From: Arion vulgaris
Taxonomy: Eukaryota; Mollusca; Gastropoda; Stylommatophora; Arionidae
Reading direction: 5' to 3'
DNA length: 64,000 nucleotides
Assembly (NCBI GenBank): GCA_020796225.1
Contig: CM036755.1
Coordinates: 77,819,772 to 77,883,771, forward strand
Positions 30,780 to 43,300 of the stretch are shown piece by piece. The position numbers and the translations under genes were made by a program. Each line of letters begins with the position of its first letter. The first letter of the stretch is position 1. The notes below the pieces were generated by a model. It ran no database searches and was not told the origin of the DNA. It was given only the letters and a program-made list of their open reading frames with translations.

Positions 30780-31436
30780 TATGATGCCATGAGAACTTTT
30801 ATGGTCTCAATCTTCTCCCCACCCGGTATTGGATGCAGATGGAGCAAAACTGCCGACAAGCTTCAGATGGTCGCACCTGCCACGCCTTCTTTTCGCTACA
30901 CCATCAGCGCCATGCACGTCTGCCCACCGGATGCCCCCTCCCCTGTGCATCGTTTGCATGCGTGCTCGCTCTGCCCTGGTACCTGCCTCCAAATCTCCAT
31001 CAGTTCTCACCGTGCTCATTTACCGTAGGCTGCCCGGACCTGGGGCTTTACTCGGCCCCACTTCAGGGCTCCGAGTTTTGCCTATGTGGGCCCAGTGCAA
31101 CTTCATCGGGGCCCGGCACATAAAGGCTCGAGTTTCGCCCACGTGGGTGCACGTCTCTTCTCTGGATGCACCTCTCATCCTATATGTTTATTTGTTCCCC
31201 CACCTCATGGCTCGGAGTTCGCCGCGTGCAGCTTAACTCGGGGCCCCGCCTTCGGACTCTGAGTATCGCCCCAAGACTCTTCTCTGGATACACCCTCATC
31301 CCTTGATGTTTATCCGTCCATCTTTTTTCCCTCGGCCGGAGAGGCGAGCATTAATAGTCACTCTTGGATTCCGTTCATCTGTGTTGCGAGCGGATCCCAT
31401 CCGGCGTGACTACGTCTTCATCTCTACCTACACCAG
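30780..31436. repeat. GC-rich patch with degenerate direct repeats
   Basis: C-rich sequence unlike the surrounding DNA. Motifs recur about 105 bases apart (TCTTCTCTGGATGCACC at 31157, TCTTCTCTGGATACACC at 31278; GCTCCGAG/GCTCGAG/GCTCGGAG followed by TT-GCC). Three overlapping frames of 96, 135 and 96 codons on the plus strand are explained by scarce stop codons in GC-rich DNA and show no known motif. Confidence 0.5.
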
Positions 31437-31600
31437 AGTATCTTTCCCTCGATCCCTACCCGCTTAGCCAGACAGGAACCAGTGTCTGTTACCAGGGTCA
31501 CCACGTGGAGGATTAGTGCCAGCTCACTAATCCTGGTGCGGAGTTGTCCCCATGCGCCTTTGACCCATGACACAAGTCTGAGGCAGCTTTTTTCATCGCT
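31437..31600. repeat. Dispersed block shared with 10150-10280
   Basis: CCCTCGATCCCTACCCGCTT, AGCCAGACAGGA and AGTGCCAGCTCACTAATCCT match the 10.2 kb region, with GCGCCTTTGACCC also recalling 54710. The class is unknown. Confidence 0.6.
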
Positions 31601-31799
31601 TGCAATGGACGGCTATTATTCTCTTATCCGATCCACAATAATGTTAAGAATCGGGAGAAAATTAGTTTTTCTCTTAAATGCTGGGTATGCTATGTTATAG
31701 TAGCTATTGGGAGTCCATGCTATTTTAGTATCTCAATGATATTATCCATCCCCTTGCATGTAAATCATACTCTTGCTCTTACTAAGAATTCGACTATTG

Positions 31800-32400
31800 T
31801 ATGCACATAAATTCATCATCATCAGGTGCCGTCTCCACATCGAAGGTTGGCTGCAAAGAATCTCCAGCATCCTGTCTTTCGCCTTGGTGTTGCACACTGC
31901 CAGACTGTAACCTGTCCATTTCTTAAAGTTTCCTCCCACTTATCTCTCGGTCTTCCTCTTGCTCTTCCCCCTCAACTTTCCCTCTAGTAAATGTTTTATC
32001 ATGGTGTCATGTCTTTTATGTGTCCAAAATACTTTACTTGTCTGAATTTTATTTCTCTTAATAATTGTTTCTTCATGTCTAGTTTTCTTAAAACTTGTTT
32101 ATTTGTCTGTTTTTCTGTCCATGAAACTCTGCCTATTCTTCTATATATCCACATCTCAAATGCATCAATTCTGTCTTCTAACTGCTTGTTCATTGTCCAT
32201 GTTTCCGAGCCATACATTAATATAGGATATATATAGCATTTGATCATTCTCATTTTTAGCCTGTTTGTGATTTGTTTGGATGTCAGTAGCTTTCTCATAC
32301 TATTGAAATTATCCTTGGCCATTCCTATTCTCTTTTTAATTTCTGTTATACATCTGCCATCATCTGTTATCATCTGACCAAGATATAAGAAACTTTTACT
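31800..32400 (-). pseudogene. LINE family X1, RT thumb to 3' end
   Basis: From 32373 the minus strand encodes DDGRCITEIKKRIGMAKD, LTSKQITNRLKMRMIKCYIY, YGSETWTMNKQLE and VKYFGHIKDMTP. After a frame break near 31999 the 3' part matches 5180-5372, ending CATCATCAGGTGCC at 31813. It is a better-preserved copy of the family at 5085. Confidence 0.85.
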
Positions 32401-32479
32401 TGATGTAGTAATTCTCCATGTATTTTTATATTCATTTTAGGTTTTTCCATTTCCTTGTTGATTACCAGTTTACATAAAT

Positions 32480-33165
32480 TGTATGTACTATATTGTATGA
32501 ACATAGTTGTGTTTGAACTGGGATACGTTCTAGATTAATGTGATGCACAAATCAATTCCCTTTTTCTCACTCTATGTGCTTCTTGCTAGATGTTGTTCTT
32601 ACTATATTCCTTGTGTCATTATTTTTATTGTCTTTTCTGGTGACATCATTAGCTTTCTGAAACATCCTTTCTAACATGTTGCGATTTGTCTCTCCTGCGC
32701 TCTTGTCATGAGTAATGTTTGGCATTGATAGCAGAGAGTAGGTTAGAAAATTCTATTTATCAGTTACTGTTTGACATTTATACCAATACCCAGATAACTG
32801 AATAATGGCGACAGTTAGTATGTTACAGATTTAGTATTTTGAAATTAGATTTCGATTTAACCTGTAATAATGCTGCTATGTTACTTAAATTCTGGGACCT
32901 GTTTTAGACGAATATTATTGACATGAATGTTATGTGTGACTGTGGATCTACTGATCTTCAAAAGCTTCCGTCTTGGATTTGCTAATTTTTCATGTTGTAT
33001 TTTTACACAAGCTGAAGAGAGAGCATTTCTGCGATCTTGCAATCTGTCTTCATTATCATAGATTAAACATTAATTGTCAGTGAAATGTATGAGTTCATAG
33101 TTAGTCTATAGTGGTATGTACTGGTGTTAGTTCATAGTGGTGCTTTATCTAGGGATGATGTTTCA
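32480..33165. other. Intergenic, nothing recognised
   Basis: AT-rich DNA without long frames or repeats shared with the rest of the window. Confidence 0.4.
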
Positions 33166-33172
33166 TTCGCTG

Positions 33173-34790
33173 ATGTTATTATATCTTCTTGGTTACCTCT
33201 AGGCTTGCCTTTTTCCTTGTTATTATATATCTTCTTGGTTACCTCTAGGCTTGCCTCCTTGTTATTATATCTTCTTGGTTACCTCTAGGCTTGCCTCCTT
33301 GTTATTATATCTTCTTGGTTACCTCTAGGCTTGCCTCCTTGTTATTATATCTTCTTGGTTACCTCTAGGCTTGCCTCCTTGTTATTATATCTTCTTGGTT
33401 ACCTCTAGGCTTGCCTCCTTGTTATTATATCTTCTTGGTTACCTCTAGGCTTGCCTCCTTGTTATTATATCTTCTTGGTTACCTCTAGGCTTGCCTCCTT
33501 GTTATTATATCTTCTTGGTTACCTCTAGGCTTGCCTCCTTGTTATTATATCTTCTTGGTTACCTCTAGGCTTGCCTCCTTGTTATTATATCTTCTTGGTT
33601 ACCTCTAGGCTTGCCTCCTTGTTATTATATCTTCTTGGTTACCTCTCTAGGTCTTGCCTCTTGTTATTATATCTTCTTGGTTACCTCTAGGCTTGCCTCC
33701 TTGTTATTATATCTTCTTGTTACCTCTAAGCTTTGCCTCTTGTTATTATATCTTCTTGGTTACCTCTAGGCTTGCCTCCTTGTTATTATATCTTCTTGGT
33801 TACCTCTAAGCTTGCCTCCTTGTTATTATATCTTCTTGGTTACCTCTAAGCTTGCCTCATTGTTATTATATCTTCTTGGTTACCTCTAGGCTTGCCTCCT
33901 TGTTATTATATCTTCTTGGTTACCTCTAGGCTTGCCTCATTGTTATTATATCTTCTTGGTTACCTCTAGGCTTGCCTCATTGTTATTATATCTTCTTGGT
34001 TACCTCTAGGCTTGCCTCATTGTTATTATATCTTCTTGGTTACCTCTAGGCTTGCCTCCTTGTTATTATATCTTCTTGGTTACCTCTAGGCTTGCCTCCT
34101 TGTTATTATATCTTCTTGGTTACCTCTAGGTTTGCCTCCTTGTTATTATATCTTCTTGGTTACCTCTAGGCTTGCCTCCTTGTTATTATATCTTCTTGGT
34201 TACCTCTAGGCTTGCCTCCTTGTTATTATATCTTCTTGGTTACCTCTAGGCTTGCCTCCTTGTTATTATATCTTCTTGGTTACCTCTAGGCTTGCCTCCT
34301 TGTTATTATATCTTCTTGGTTACCTCTAGGCTTGCCTCCTTGTTATTATATCTTCTTGGTTACCTCTAGGTTTGCCTCATTGTTATTATATCTTCTTGGT
34401 TACCTCTAGGCTTGCCTCATTGTTATTATATCTTCTTGGTTACCTCTAAGCTTGCCTCCTTGTTATTATATCTTCTTGGTTACCTCTAAGCTTGCCTCCT
34501 TGTTATTATATCTTCTTGGTTACCTCTAAGCTTGCCTCCTTGTTATTATATCTTCTTGGTTACCTCTAAGCTTGCCTCCTTGTTATTATATCTTCTTGGT
34601 TACCTCTAGGCTTGCCTCATTGTTATTATATCTTCTTGCTTACCTCTAGGCTTGCCTCATTGTTATTATATCTTCTTGCTTACCTCTAAGCTTGCCTCCT
34701 TGTTATTATATCTTCTTGGTTACCTCTAGGCTTGCCTCATTGTTATTATATCTTCTTGGTTACCTCTAGGCTTGCCTCCTTGTTATTATA
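33173..34790. repeat. 40-bp minisatellite, about 40 units, highly uniform
   Basis: Head-to-tail units beginning TTGTTATTATATCTTCTTGG and continuing TTACCTCTAGGCTTGCCTCC. Most units are identical. The few variants are clustered: CTCAT for CTCCT, TAAGC for TAGGC, and one or two with a dinucleotide gain near 33645. The array ends at 34790 exactly where LINE family Y's CATCATCATC tail begins. Confidence 0.98.
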
Positions 34791-35700
34791 TTCATCATCA
34801 TCAAATAGCTTGTCCTGAGCAGAACTTTGCCACCCCAACAGTCCTTCAGAATTTCTCTCTCATAGGCCAGATGTTCTGCCTCTGCAGCTGTCATGTTCAA
34901 ACCATCAGTTACATCCTGAATCCATCTTCTCTGTGGTCTTCCTCTTCTTCTCTTTGCCGGTATGCTTCCTTCCATGATGGTCTTCTCAGCCCTTCATGTC
35001 TTTTTATATGTCCAAAATATCTCAATTTTCTCTTTCTTATTTGTAGCATCAGTCAGTTTTCTTTGATTTTGAGTTCTTTCTGGATAGATCTATTTGTTCT
35101 CTTCTCTGTCCAAGATATACGAAGGACTCTTCTGTAGCACTTGTATTCAAAAGCACTTATATGTTTTCCACTGCTTTATTAAATGTCCATGCTTCACACC
35201 CATACGTTGCCACTGGGAATATGCATGCTCTTAGTATTCTGATCTTTGTTTTCTTATCAGTTCAGTTCCATACTGTTTTGAGTTATTTTTTTGTAAAGCC
35301 ATGTTTGTTCTTCTTTTAATTTCCTTCATCCCATTTCCATCTGTTGCTAGCAGTGAACTAAGATATTCAAAACTGTTCACATTTTCTACTTTCTCTCCAT
35401 TGATAAAAATATCATTTGTCATGTTCGTTTTATCTGTTGTCATTATTTTTGTTTTTGCCACATTGAGATATAGATTTTGTTTTTCGCTTTTATCTTTCAC
35501 TTCTAATAATTTCTCAATCCTTTTTGTGATGTTGACAGTAGCACTGTATCATCAGCGTATCTTAGTTCAGGTATTTCTCTTCCTCCGATTATAAAAGGAT
35601 TGTATTGTTCTTTTCCGTTACCTTCTGTAACATTCCTTGTGATGTTTTCTGTATATATGTTAAACAGACAAGGCGATAGAATGCAGCCTTGTCCGACTTC
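34788..35700 (-). pseudogene. LINE family Y, RT part and 3' end
   Basis: Minus strand from about 35700: the RT 'QGC' region (GACAAGGCGATAGAATGCAG complement), LYLNVAKTKIMTTDKTNM, VENVNSFEYLSSLLATDGN, YGCEAWTFN-like text and KRRRGRPQRRWIQDVTDGLN near 34900, ending in a CATCATCATC tail at 34791. Frame breaks at several points. Confidence 0.88.
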
Positions 35701-35719
35701 CTATATTCATATATATGTT

Positions 35720-37420
35720 AAATAACAGTGGTGACATAACTGGTTTGTCTGTGCTAAATAACCAGTTGATAGAGAGGTCAGAGATCACTATGTTAACAGA
35801 CAGTCTAAATAGACCACATTTCTACCGGCCCTAAACAAATAGTGAGCTGGAAATGCATGATGTACACTAAGCTGAATTTCAGACCGTATATGATATGTTA
35901 GCGTTATATATTCAACTTTCAAAGCTAATCAGTATCAAGTTATTCAGTTCACAGTAATAATTATGAACAAATAATTTAGCAAATAATAAATACATGTTAC
36001 ACATTATTTTTGGTGGGGCCCAGCTCACTGGCCTTTAATGACGAGCCACCACTGGCTGAATATAAACACAGGACCTATGTTTTATCGTCCATCTCCGATG
36101 AGACCAGGATCTCAATCTCACTCACACTGAGATCATGGATAGTTTCACGCTTTGAGTCAGGCTCTACTAAACTCTGACCTATTTTGAATGACGTCTGCAC
36201 AACTCGATTAGCGTCCAGGCCTCAGGACATAGCTGATATCATCGATGTGACACTCATCTTATCTGGCTCTACTTTTATTTGATGAGATGTCCATCGGTGC
36301 AGAAAGTGATCATTTCCTGTATTGTCCTTTTGACAAGGTCAAAACCTGTTTTTCAGTACACAAGATATCATAGTGATCATGAAAACCCATTGTATATAAA
36401 TTGTAGACATTGCAGAATGTCAGAGAGAAGTTTGTTAGGACTCCTTCCTGCAACCAACCGGTAGAATGAAAAGGTTGAAAAAGCATGGTTGGCAAATACT
36501 ATATGATTTATCCTGTCAGTCAGACCTGAAGCTGATTGCCCAGTTTGTGGTCCACAGTAAATTAGCGCATGACCAGAGATCGCTGAAGATGATCCTGTCA
36601 GTGAGACTGCATGTCATTGTAAAATACATATTTATTAATTTCAGAGAACAGTTAAAACATAATAAATAAAACTGAGTTATATTTGTAAGAATTTTCCCAA
36701 ACTCCGAATGAGAAAGCATGTTTGGAGCATCTGTATTTATGTCAAGACCAATCTCATCTTCAACAAAATATTCGACAGTATCTGTGGTAGTGTCTTATTG
36801 AATGCTTCCCTGAAATGTTCCGACCAACTTTATTCTATTTCTGTGGTTATGAGGGCTTCTATTGTCTCTGGAGAGGTTTATTTCGCTAATGTTTAAAAAG
36901 TAGCTCTTTCTCTGCTCTTTCGCTTCTACAGGCATTCATGATTTTTATTATCATGTTTGAGGATCAACTGGTCATCTGCTGTATGATGAGACTATTTTAA
37001 TGTGATATGCTATCAAGATATTAGTCAGATCCTGTGGTCATTGCTTAACTGATTAGCTGTCTAAGAGTCACTGAACCTAAGCTTCTAGTTGTGAGGGCTT
37101 CTTACCTAATACAAGAATGTTACAAATCAGAGTGAAAGGCTTCTTAGGATTGATGTTTCTTCATTCTATGGTCAATTTATTTTTATTGTCTTCTTTTCAC
37201 AGAATTATAAGCATGTTTCACAACTCTCACTGTATATGGATGCAATTTTGTTCAAATTTATGATTGGCATTTGATGGTCAAGACTACCAACTTCATTGTA
37301 GCTCTTCCTTACAGGAGTTACAAAAGTAGCTCTAGTTGATGTATTCTTCAGTTTGTCAATATTATATTGCCCTTGACCCAGATGGTGTAATTGATCTAGC
37401 ACTTATTTCCACACCCCTCT
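35720..37420. repeat. Intergenic, includes first copy of a duplicated low-copy repeat
   Basis: 36290-36470 (TTCAGTACACAAGATATCAT, GATCATGAAAACCCATT, AGAATGTCAGAGAGAAG) is similar to 37440-37640. The remainder is AT-rich with no recognised gene; a 65-codon minus frame at 37205-37402 has no known motif. Confidence 0.5.
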
Positions 37421-37424
37421 ACTT

Positions 37425-37650
37425 TTGCTTAATGGAATGTACTCGGGTGCAGGAAAATTATCTTCTCCCCTGTGTTGTTCTTCTTAACTAAGTCAATACC
37501 TTGCGACACAGAAGGCCCAAATCTGTTTCTCAGTACATGGCATGTCACGCTGATCATGAAAACCCATTATGTATATTATGGCATAATGTCAGAAAGAAGA
37601 CTGCTAGGAATCCCTTCGTAACATCCCTGGTGAAATGAAAATGATGTTCA
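37425..37650 (+). repeat. Second copy of the low-copy repeat
   Basis: Has TTCTCAGTACATGGCATGTC, GATCATGAAAACCCATTATG and CATAATGTCAGAAAGAAGAC in the order of 36340-36430, about 1.15 kb apart in the same orientation. Confidence 0.6.
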
Positions 37651-37979
37651 GCATGCTTGGCAAAAAAAAGGCTGCTACAAAGTGATGGCAGAGAACCCGA
37701 AAGAAACTACCTAGAAATATGTGCGATATGGCTGAAAAGTCTGCTGCTCAACACAAAGTCACTATTGATTTCAAAGAATTGGCAAGTGAAGCAAAGAGTG
37801 AATTATGGGAAACTTTCATTACATAAGTCTGTGGTGATTAGTCTCTACGTCAATTCTGGCAGTTTCATCGCAGAATGAACAATAGGACTACCAGTTGGGT
37901 CTTTTCCTAATTTATATGACTCGTCATGAGCCATATTGACAACAGAGACATAAAAAAGATAAGAGTTCCTTCAATGTTT

Positions 37980-38215
37980 TGTGGATCAGACAAAAAAAAG
38001 GGTGAGAATGAAACCAGATATACTACCATCTTGCAACTAAAACAACCGGCAACCTGGACACAGAGCCAGAGGAAGACCAAGAATCTGATGGATAGATAAT
38101 ATCACAGATATCCTGCAGCATCAAATACTAACAACTACAGATGCAACAAACATGGCACAGTATAGAAAACTGAAACTCCCCACAACGCTTCACGACACAT
38201 GTGGATAAGACAAGA
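37980..38215 (+). pseudogene. LINE C-terminal fragment
   Basis: Translation includes GHRARGRPRI then WIDNITDI (38050-38110), a common LINE C-terminal basic module, and runs to about 38215. It sits just beyond the 3' end of the N6AMT1 gene on the opposite strand. Confidence 0.6.
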
Positions 38216-38267
38216 CAAGTCAAAAGAAAATATTGATTGCATCTAAAACAATATTTTATTTTTAAAA

Positions 38268-40248
38268 CTATTGGCGTACAAATTTTAGAACAGATAACAA
38301 TTCCCTTCCAGCTCTTCTAGATTCCATACATGTCATTCTGAATCCTTGCTTGAACATCAACCGTTCGATATCGTCTGTGAAAGTACGAAAAAGTTTAGCT
38401 TAAGATAGATTCAAGTTATAAATACATTTTCAAGATAGGCAAAAAAATGTAGTGATTGTACAATAAGTCAGATATTAATGAAAACCATTAAGACTATATT
38501 CAAATTGTCATTTTTTTCTCTTAATTTAAAAAAACAATTTTGTTGAACTCCTTACAGGAAGAGTGCGCCTGCCTGCCCAGTCTGTTAGTAGCGCGTTGGA
38601 TGACAGGTGACAAGCCCCCTGTGAGTGTGGTTCAATTCCGCAGGCTAGCAAAAAAGCCACAGGTTCTCCAGTTTTACGGTGTTCGTGGCACCAAACCAAA
38701 GGGTTACGGTGTCCATGTCACCGAGCCGAAGAACTGACAGCTCAAGTGTTTCTGGATCTGGAAAAAAAAACCAAAACAGGAAGAGTGCATCAAAGCATTG
38801 ATGCTAGTTATAACTGAAGTCACTGCATTCTAGGATGCACAAAAGATGCACAGTCTCTTTTAGCAGATTAAAAAGAGTATACATGCTAATGGTTTCTTGG
38901 AGCTCGATAGTTATACACATCTTATCAATCCTTGCAAGAGTCCTACCTAACATATCATCATTATCATTGGCCTCTTTGTCTCAGGAGACAATAGGTCTTG
39001 TCACGTAGTATGTTCTGCGCTGAATCACATTACCCAACATATGTCACGCTATATTCTAAACGAATCCAGTCTCATGGGTACATCCTATCCAGTCGTTGTA
39101 TCATCATCATTAAAAAGGCAGAACCGGAGATACCTTAGTACATCATCTCTATCCAGCTGAAAATTGGTTTCCTGAAACGAAGCTGTCAAAATCATAAGCC
39201 AGTTTGTGTATGATGGATGCTCATTGTTTTGCAGTTCTGCTGTTCCAATAACCAAAGTGCATATTTTTATACAAATTCTCGCCAGTGGTTACCGGGCCCA
39301 AATTTGGGGTGTAAAGAATAGAACCACTGTTACCTGCCATGCATGTCGTAAGAGGCGACTAAGGAAGTTTGGCTGAAATCGGATGCACATGTCCTAAACG
39401 TGTAGAAGTCTACGCGTTTAGGGGCCTATCAAACCAATGTGCACATCCTTGGCAATGATCAAACATATCACAGAGAGTGATTAAAATTGGTCGTAAAGAA
39501 CGAACGCAAAGAAGAAGAAGATACAAATTCTCTGAGGGTTGAATTCAAGTACTTCTAAAAAACAAGAACGAAAATCCAGTCCTTGAAACTAAATGCTACA
39601 GAAAGATCCTACGAATACTATGGACAGAAAAAAGAACGAACATTGATGTCCTGAAAGAACTAAATGTTAAAGAGAATTGGCTGATAAACAACATACTATA
39701 CATAAAAATTACATACTTTGGTCCGATCAAGCGTCACGATGGCCCGGAAAGAACAATACTAGAGGGCAGGGTACCGGGACGCAGAGGCAGACCAAGAAGA
39801 AGATGGCTACAAGATATTAAAGAAACCATGAATATGACCATCGACGAAGTAGGTGAACTGGCTAGAGACAGTGAATTTTAGATGTGCTGCAAAGAGAGTA
39901 ACGTCCTATAAAGGATACGCACCTTGATGACTTCATAAAGACAGATTTGGTGATTTTCATCACAATCTAAAATAGTGACTTTTTAAAACCAATTTTGGTT
40001 TATCTTCAGTCTTATAATTCTTCCAAAACTAACAGTAGAAGGATGGTACAAATTGCATGTTTTTTTAAAACTGATATTTAGATGTAAAAAATACAGAAAT
40101 TGCCGATATATATGGCTCAATAATTGGAGCCATAATGTTTATTTATATATCTGTGTCTGCCTGTCTGTGCGTATGTGTCTGTCTCTGGGTGTGTGTGTGT
40201 CTGTCTCTCTGTCTGTGTGTGTGTAGGGCAATTTGTATATTTATTACA

Positions 40249-40326
<78 letters not shown>

Positions 40327-43300
40327 ATTGTCCCGCTCAGCATATGAAAATTAGTAATATCTACTATTTGAGTCATAAGTAATGTTGCTGGTCTAAAGGG
40401 TAATGCTTCCCTTCCTTTGCGTTCGTTCTTACTGACCAATTTTAATCACTCTTTGTGATATGTTTGATCTTTGCCAAGAACATGAATACGTTGCACGTTG
40501 GTTTGGTAGGCCCCTAAATGCATAGACTTCTACACGTTTAGAACACATGCATCCGATTTCAGCCAAACCTCCTTAGTCGCCTCTTACGACATGCGTGGCA
40601 GGTAACAGTAGTTCTATTCTTTACACCCCAAATTTGGGCCCGGTAACCACTCGGGCAAGGGTAATGCTAACATTAGAATAATATATCCTATAGTTTTACC
40701 TGGATCATTTTCCTGTACAGCAACTAAATAAAATACTCCATCTGATGAAAGGAGAGATTTCACTTTTGGTAAAAACTTATCTGTCACCTCTCTACCTTTT
40801 GTACCACCTGCCCATGATGCAGCTATACCACCAGTAGCAACCTTTATCAGCAGAAAGATAATAATCAGAAATCATAATTGCAACTAATTATAAACATCAT
40901 AGACTAAGAAAGTCCCTAGTTTCAGAATGGAGAAAATCATGTAGATTAGTCACTTCATATTTTATTTCATTTGCATTTTTGCTTTCAGTAATATCATAGT
41001 AGGCTGGGATTCCTTGCTGGACCAGTTTTGTTTATCTGGACAAAAATCTAATATTGAGTGTTACTTCTTGGATGAGCCCATCTTGTTTAAACATAGGAAA
41101 ATCTGGAGAATGGAACTTGAGTGTTTGAAACAACAATTTTAGGGAGTGGCACATCTTTGCTGTATTTATGGTCTTTTCATCTTTACAGATGGTCAATTGG
41201 CAAGTGTTTTATTGTGACCTTCTGAGTTTTCGCTTGTCTCTCTTGCCTTTAAGCTCATCCCTAAGGGAGGGGGGCGTTGACAGACTGTTATAATGGGGAG
41301 GGGGGTATTACAAAGTTTATGTTGTGCAAAGTAGGCGGTGTGCTGAAAAAGTTTGGGAATCTATGTTCTAGACCCCAAACTGATTCAATTATATGACACT
41401 CTATAAGGCTCATGATAGTTAATGTGTTAATATATGACTGTTATTTTATCCTTCTTCCCAATGATATTAAAAATGCTAGCAATGATAGAAAGACAGGAAA
41501 TCAAATGCCAAGGAGAATGAAATGAGGATAATTAAGCTAGAATACCTCTGTAGAAGAAGTAACTACATACGGTGGATTGAATAATAGAACATCAACAGCT
41601 CCTTTCAATCTATCATCAAAGGCATCCATCTGGAAGAAAAAAGCAACAAAAAACATATAGAAAAATCTTAAATTCTTTACTATGATTTTAGATTAGTTTA
41701 CTTTTTATGTTGCATTTGTCTCTGATAATGACATCAAACGATATCAAGATCACAATGTGAATGACTCGAACGGGTTCAGAATGAAGGTATGCGAATAGTC
41801 CTGGGCTGCACTAGAGATACCCCATTGTGAAGATGAGATATATGCTTGGCCTTCTGTCACTACGCTCCCATCATGCAATTGCCCAAACCAAGGCATATAT
41901 GCGGGTTACTAAGAGACATCCACTACACAAGAACACTAATGATGTTAAGGGCACGAGAATCAAGCGTGGCATGTCGTGAATGGCCCAGGCTGAGAGAACA
42001 ATTGGCATGTGACTACGGTTGCGACCCTACCAAAGGGGAAGAATGGATCCCAACAAATGGTAGCATGACTAACTATCTCAACGTTATCATTACTCTTGGA
42101 AGAGAATGTAGAGATTGGGGCAACATGAAGGCTGATCTCGGTTAAGCAGCTGATAGAAGATAATGCAAGGGATGATGATGTTTTTGTATATACAGATGGG
42201 TCGGTTCAACGTGGTGAGAAGTCCGGCTGGGGTTTCTTGGCTAATGCGCATGGTAGGGTTGTTGCAGAGCGAAGTGGAGCATACAGGACAACTACTTCTA
42301 GTATGAGGATGGAGGTTGAGGCCACTACTGCTGCCCTCCATTGGATTTCTGGGACTTCATTTACTGGGGCAGCTGTTGTGTCTGACTCTCAGTCAATGCT
42401 TCACAAGATCCAGAAGGGCAGGTTTTGGTATGAGTGGATGTCGTCTATAGAAGTTTATAACCTCCAGCGGTTTACGTTGATATACTGTCCTGGGCATCGG
42501 GTGTTTACGGTATGAGAGGCGGACAGACTTGCATCAACAGCATCGATTGTTGGGGAGTTGAAGATGGATAAGGATATTCTTGCTCTCTTCGCGACTGTCT
42601 GTTGGATGAGGACACTAAAATCGATGTTGAATCGATCAGCGATTTAGGCAGTTTGGAGTTACCCGTTGTTCCAGTCGAACTAGATGCCTGAGAGGCAGAG
42701 TGAGAGGTGTGTTTAATCAGCGAGCCACGGAACCATCAGTATGCATACTCTTCGAATCTGTTGGGAGACTGAGCATCATGGGTCTGCCAAGAGTGCAATG
42801 ACGTCAGTTTAGTAACCAATAACATCATAAAGTAAATGTTGTATTTACATTATATGTGTTATAAAATATATTGTTTGTGATTATGTCACTGGGTTATCTC
42901 AGTTTATGCTTTTATCATCGATGGCATTCAGTTTTGCTTTGCTACAGTCTCTCTCTGTATTTATTTGATTTCACTTACATTCTATAGTGATTATACAATT
43001 TATGTTGCTATACTTGGAAGGCACTTACAGTTTACACAGTATACAAATAGTTCTATGCAGGTTAAATTACTATTCTTGGATGCAGTAAGAAATCAAGCAG
43101 AAGATGGATTCAGGATGTAATTGATGGTTTGAACATGATGGCTGCAGAGGCAGGACATCTGGCCTATGAGAGAGAAATTCCGGAGGACTGTTGGGGTGGC
43201 AAAGTTCGGTTTAGGACAAGCTTTTTGATGATGATGATGAGTAAGAAATCAAGGTTTTTGGTTCGAATCCTTTGTTTGATAAATTGTCTTTCCTGAGTTC

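Noticed and set aside
30829..31236. 135-codon frame in GC-rich DNA
   Set aside because: Several overlapping frames of similar length are open on both strands because stop codons are rare in this composition; no motif or splice context.
33173..34790. CRISPR-like regular repeat array
   Set aside because: Units are contiguous with no variable spacers, and the sequence is a eukaryotic minisatellite; the same holds for 1-3999 and 50175-51578.
40117..40439. Frames of alternating Tyr and Ile
   Set aside because: They translate the (TA)n microsatellite and adjoining TG-rich DNA.
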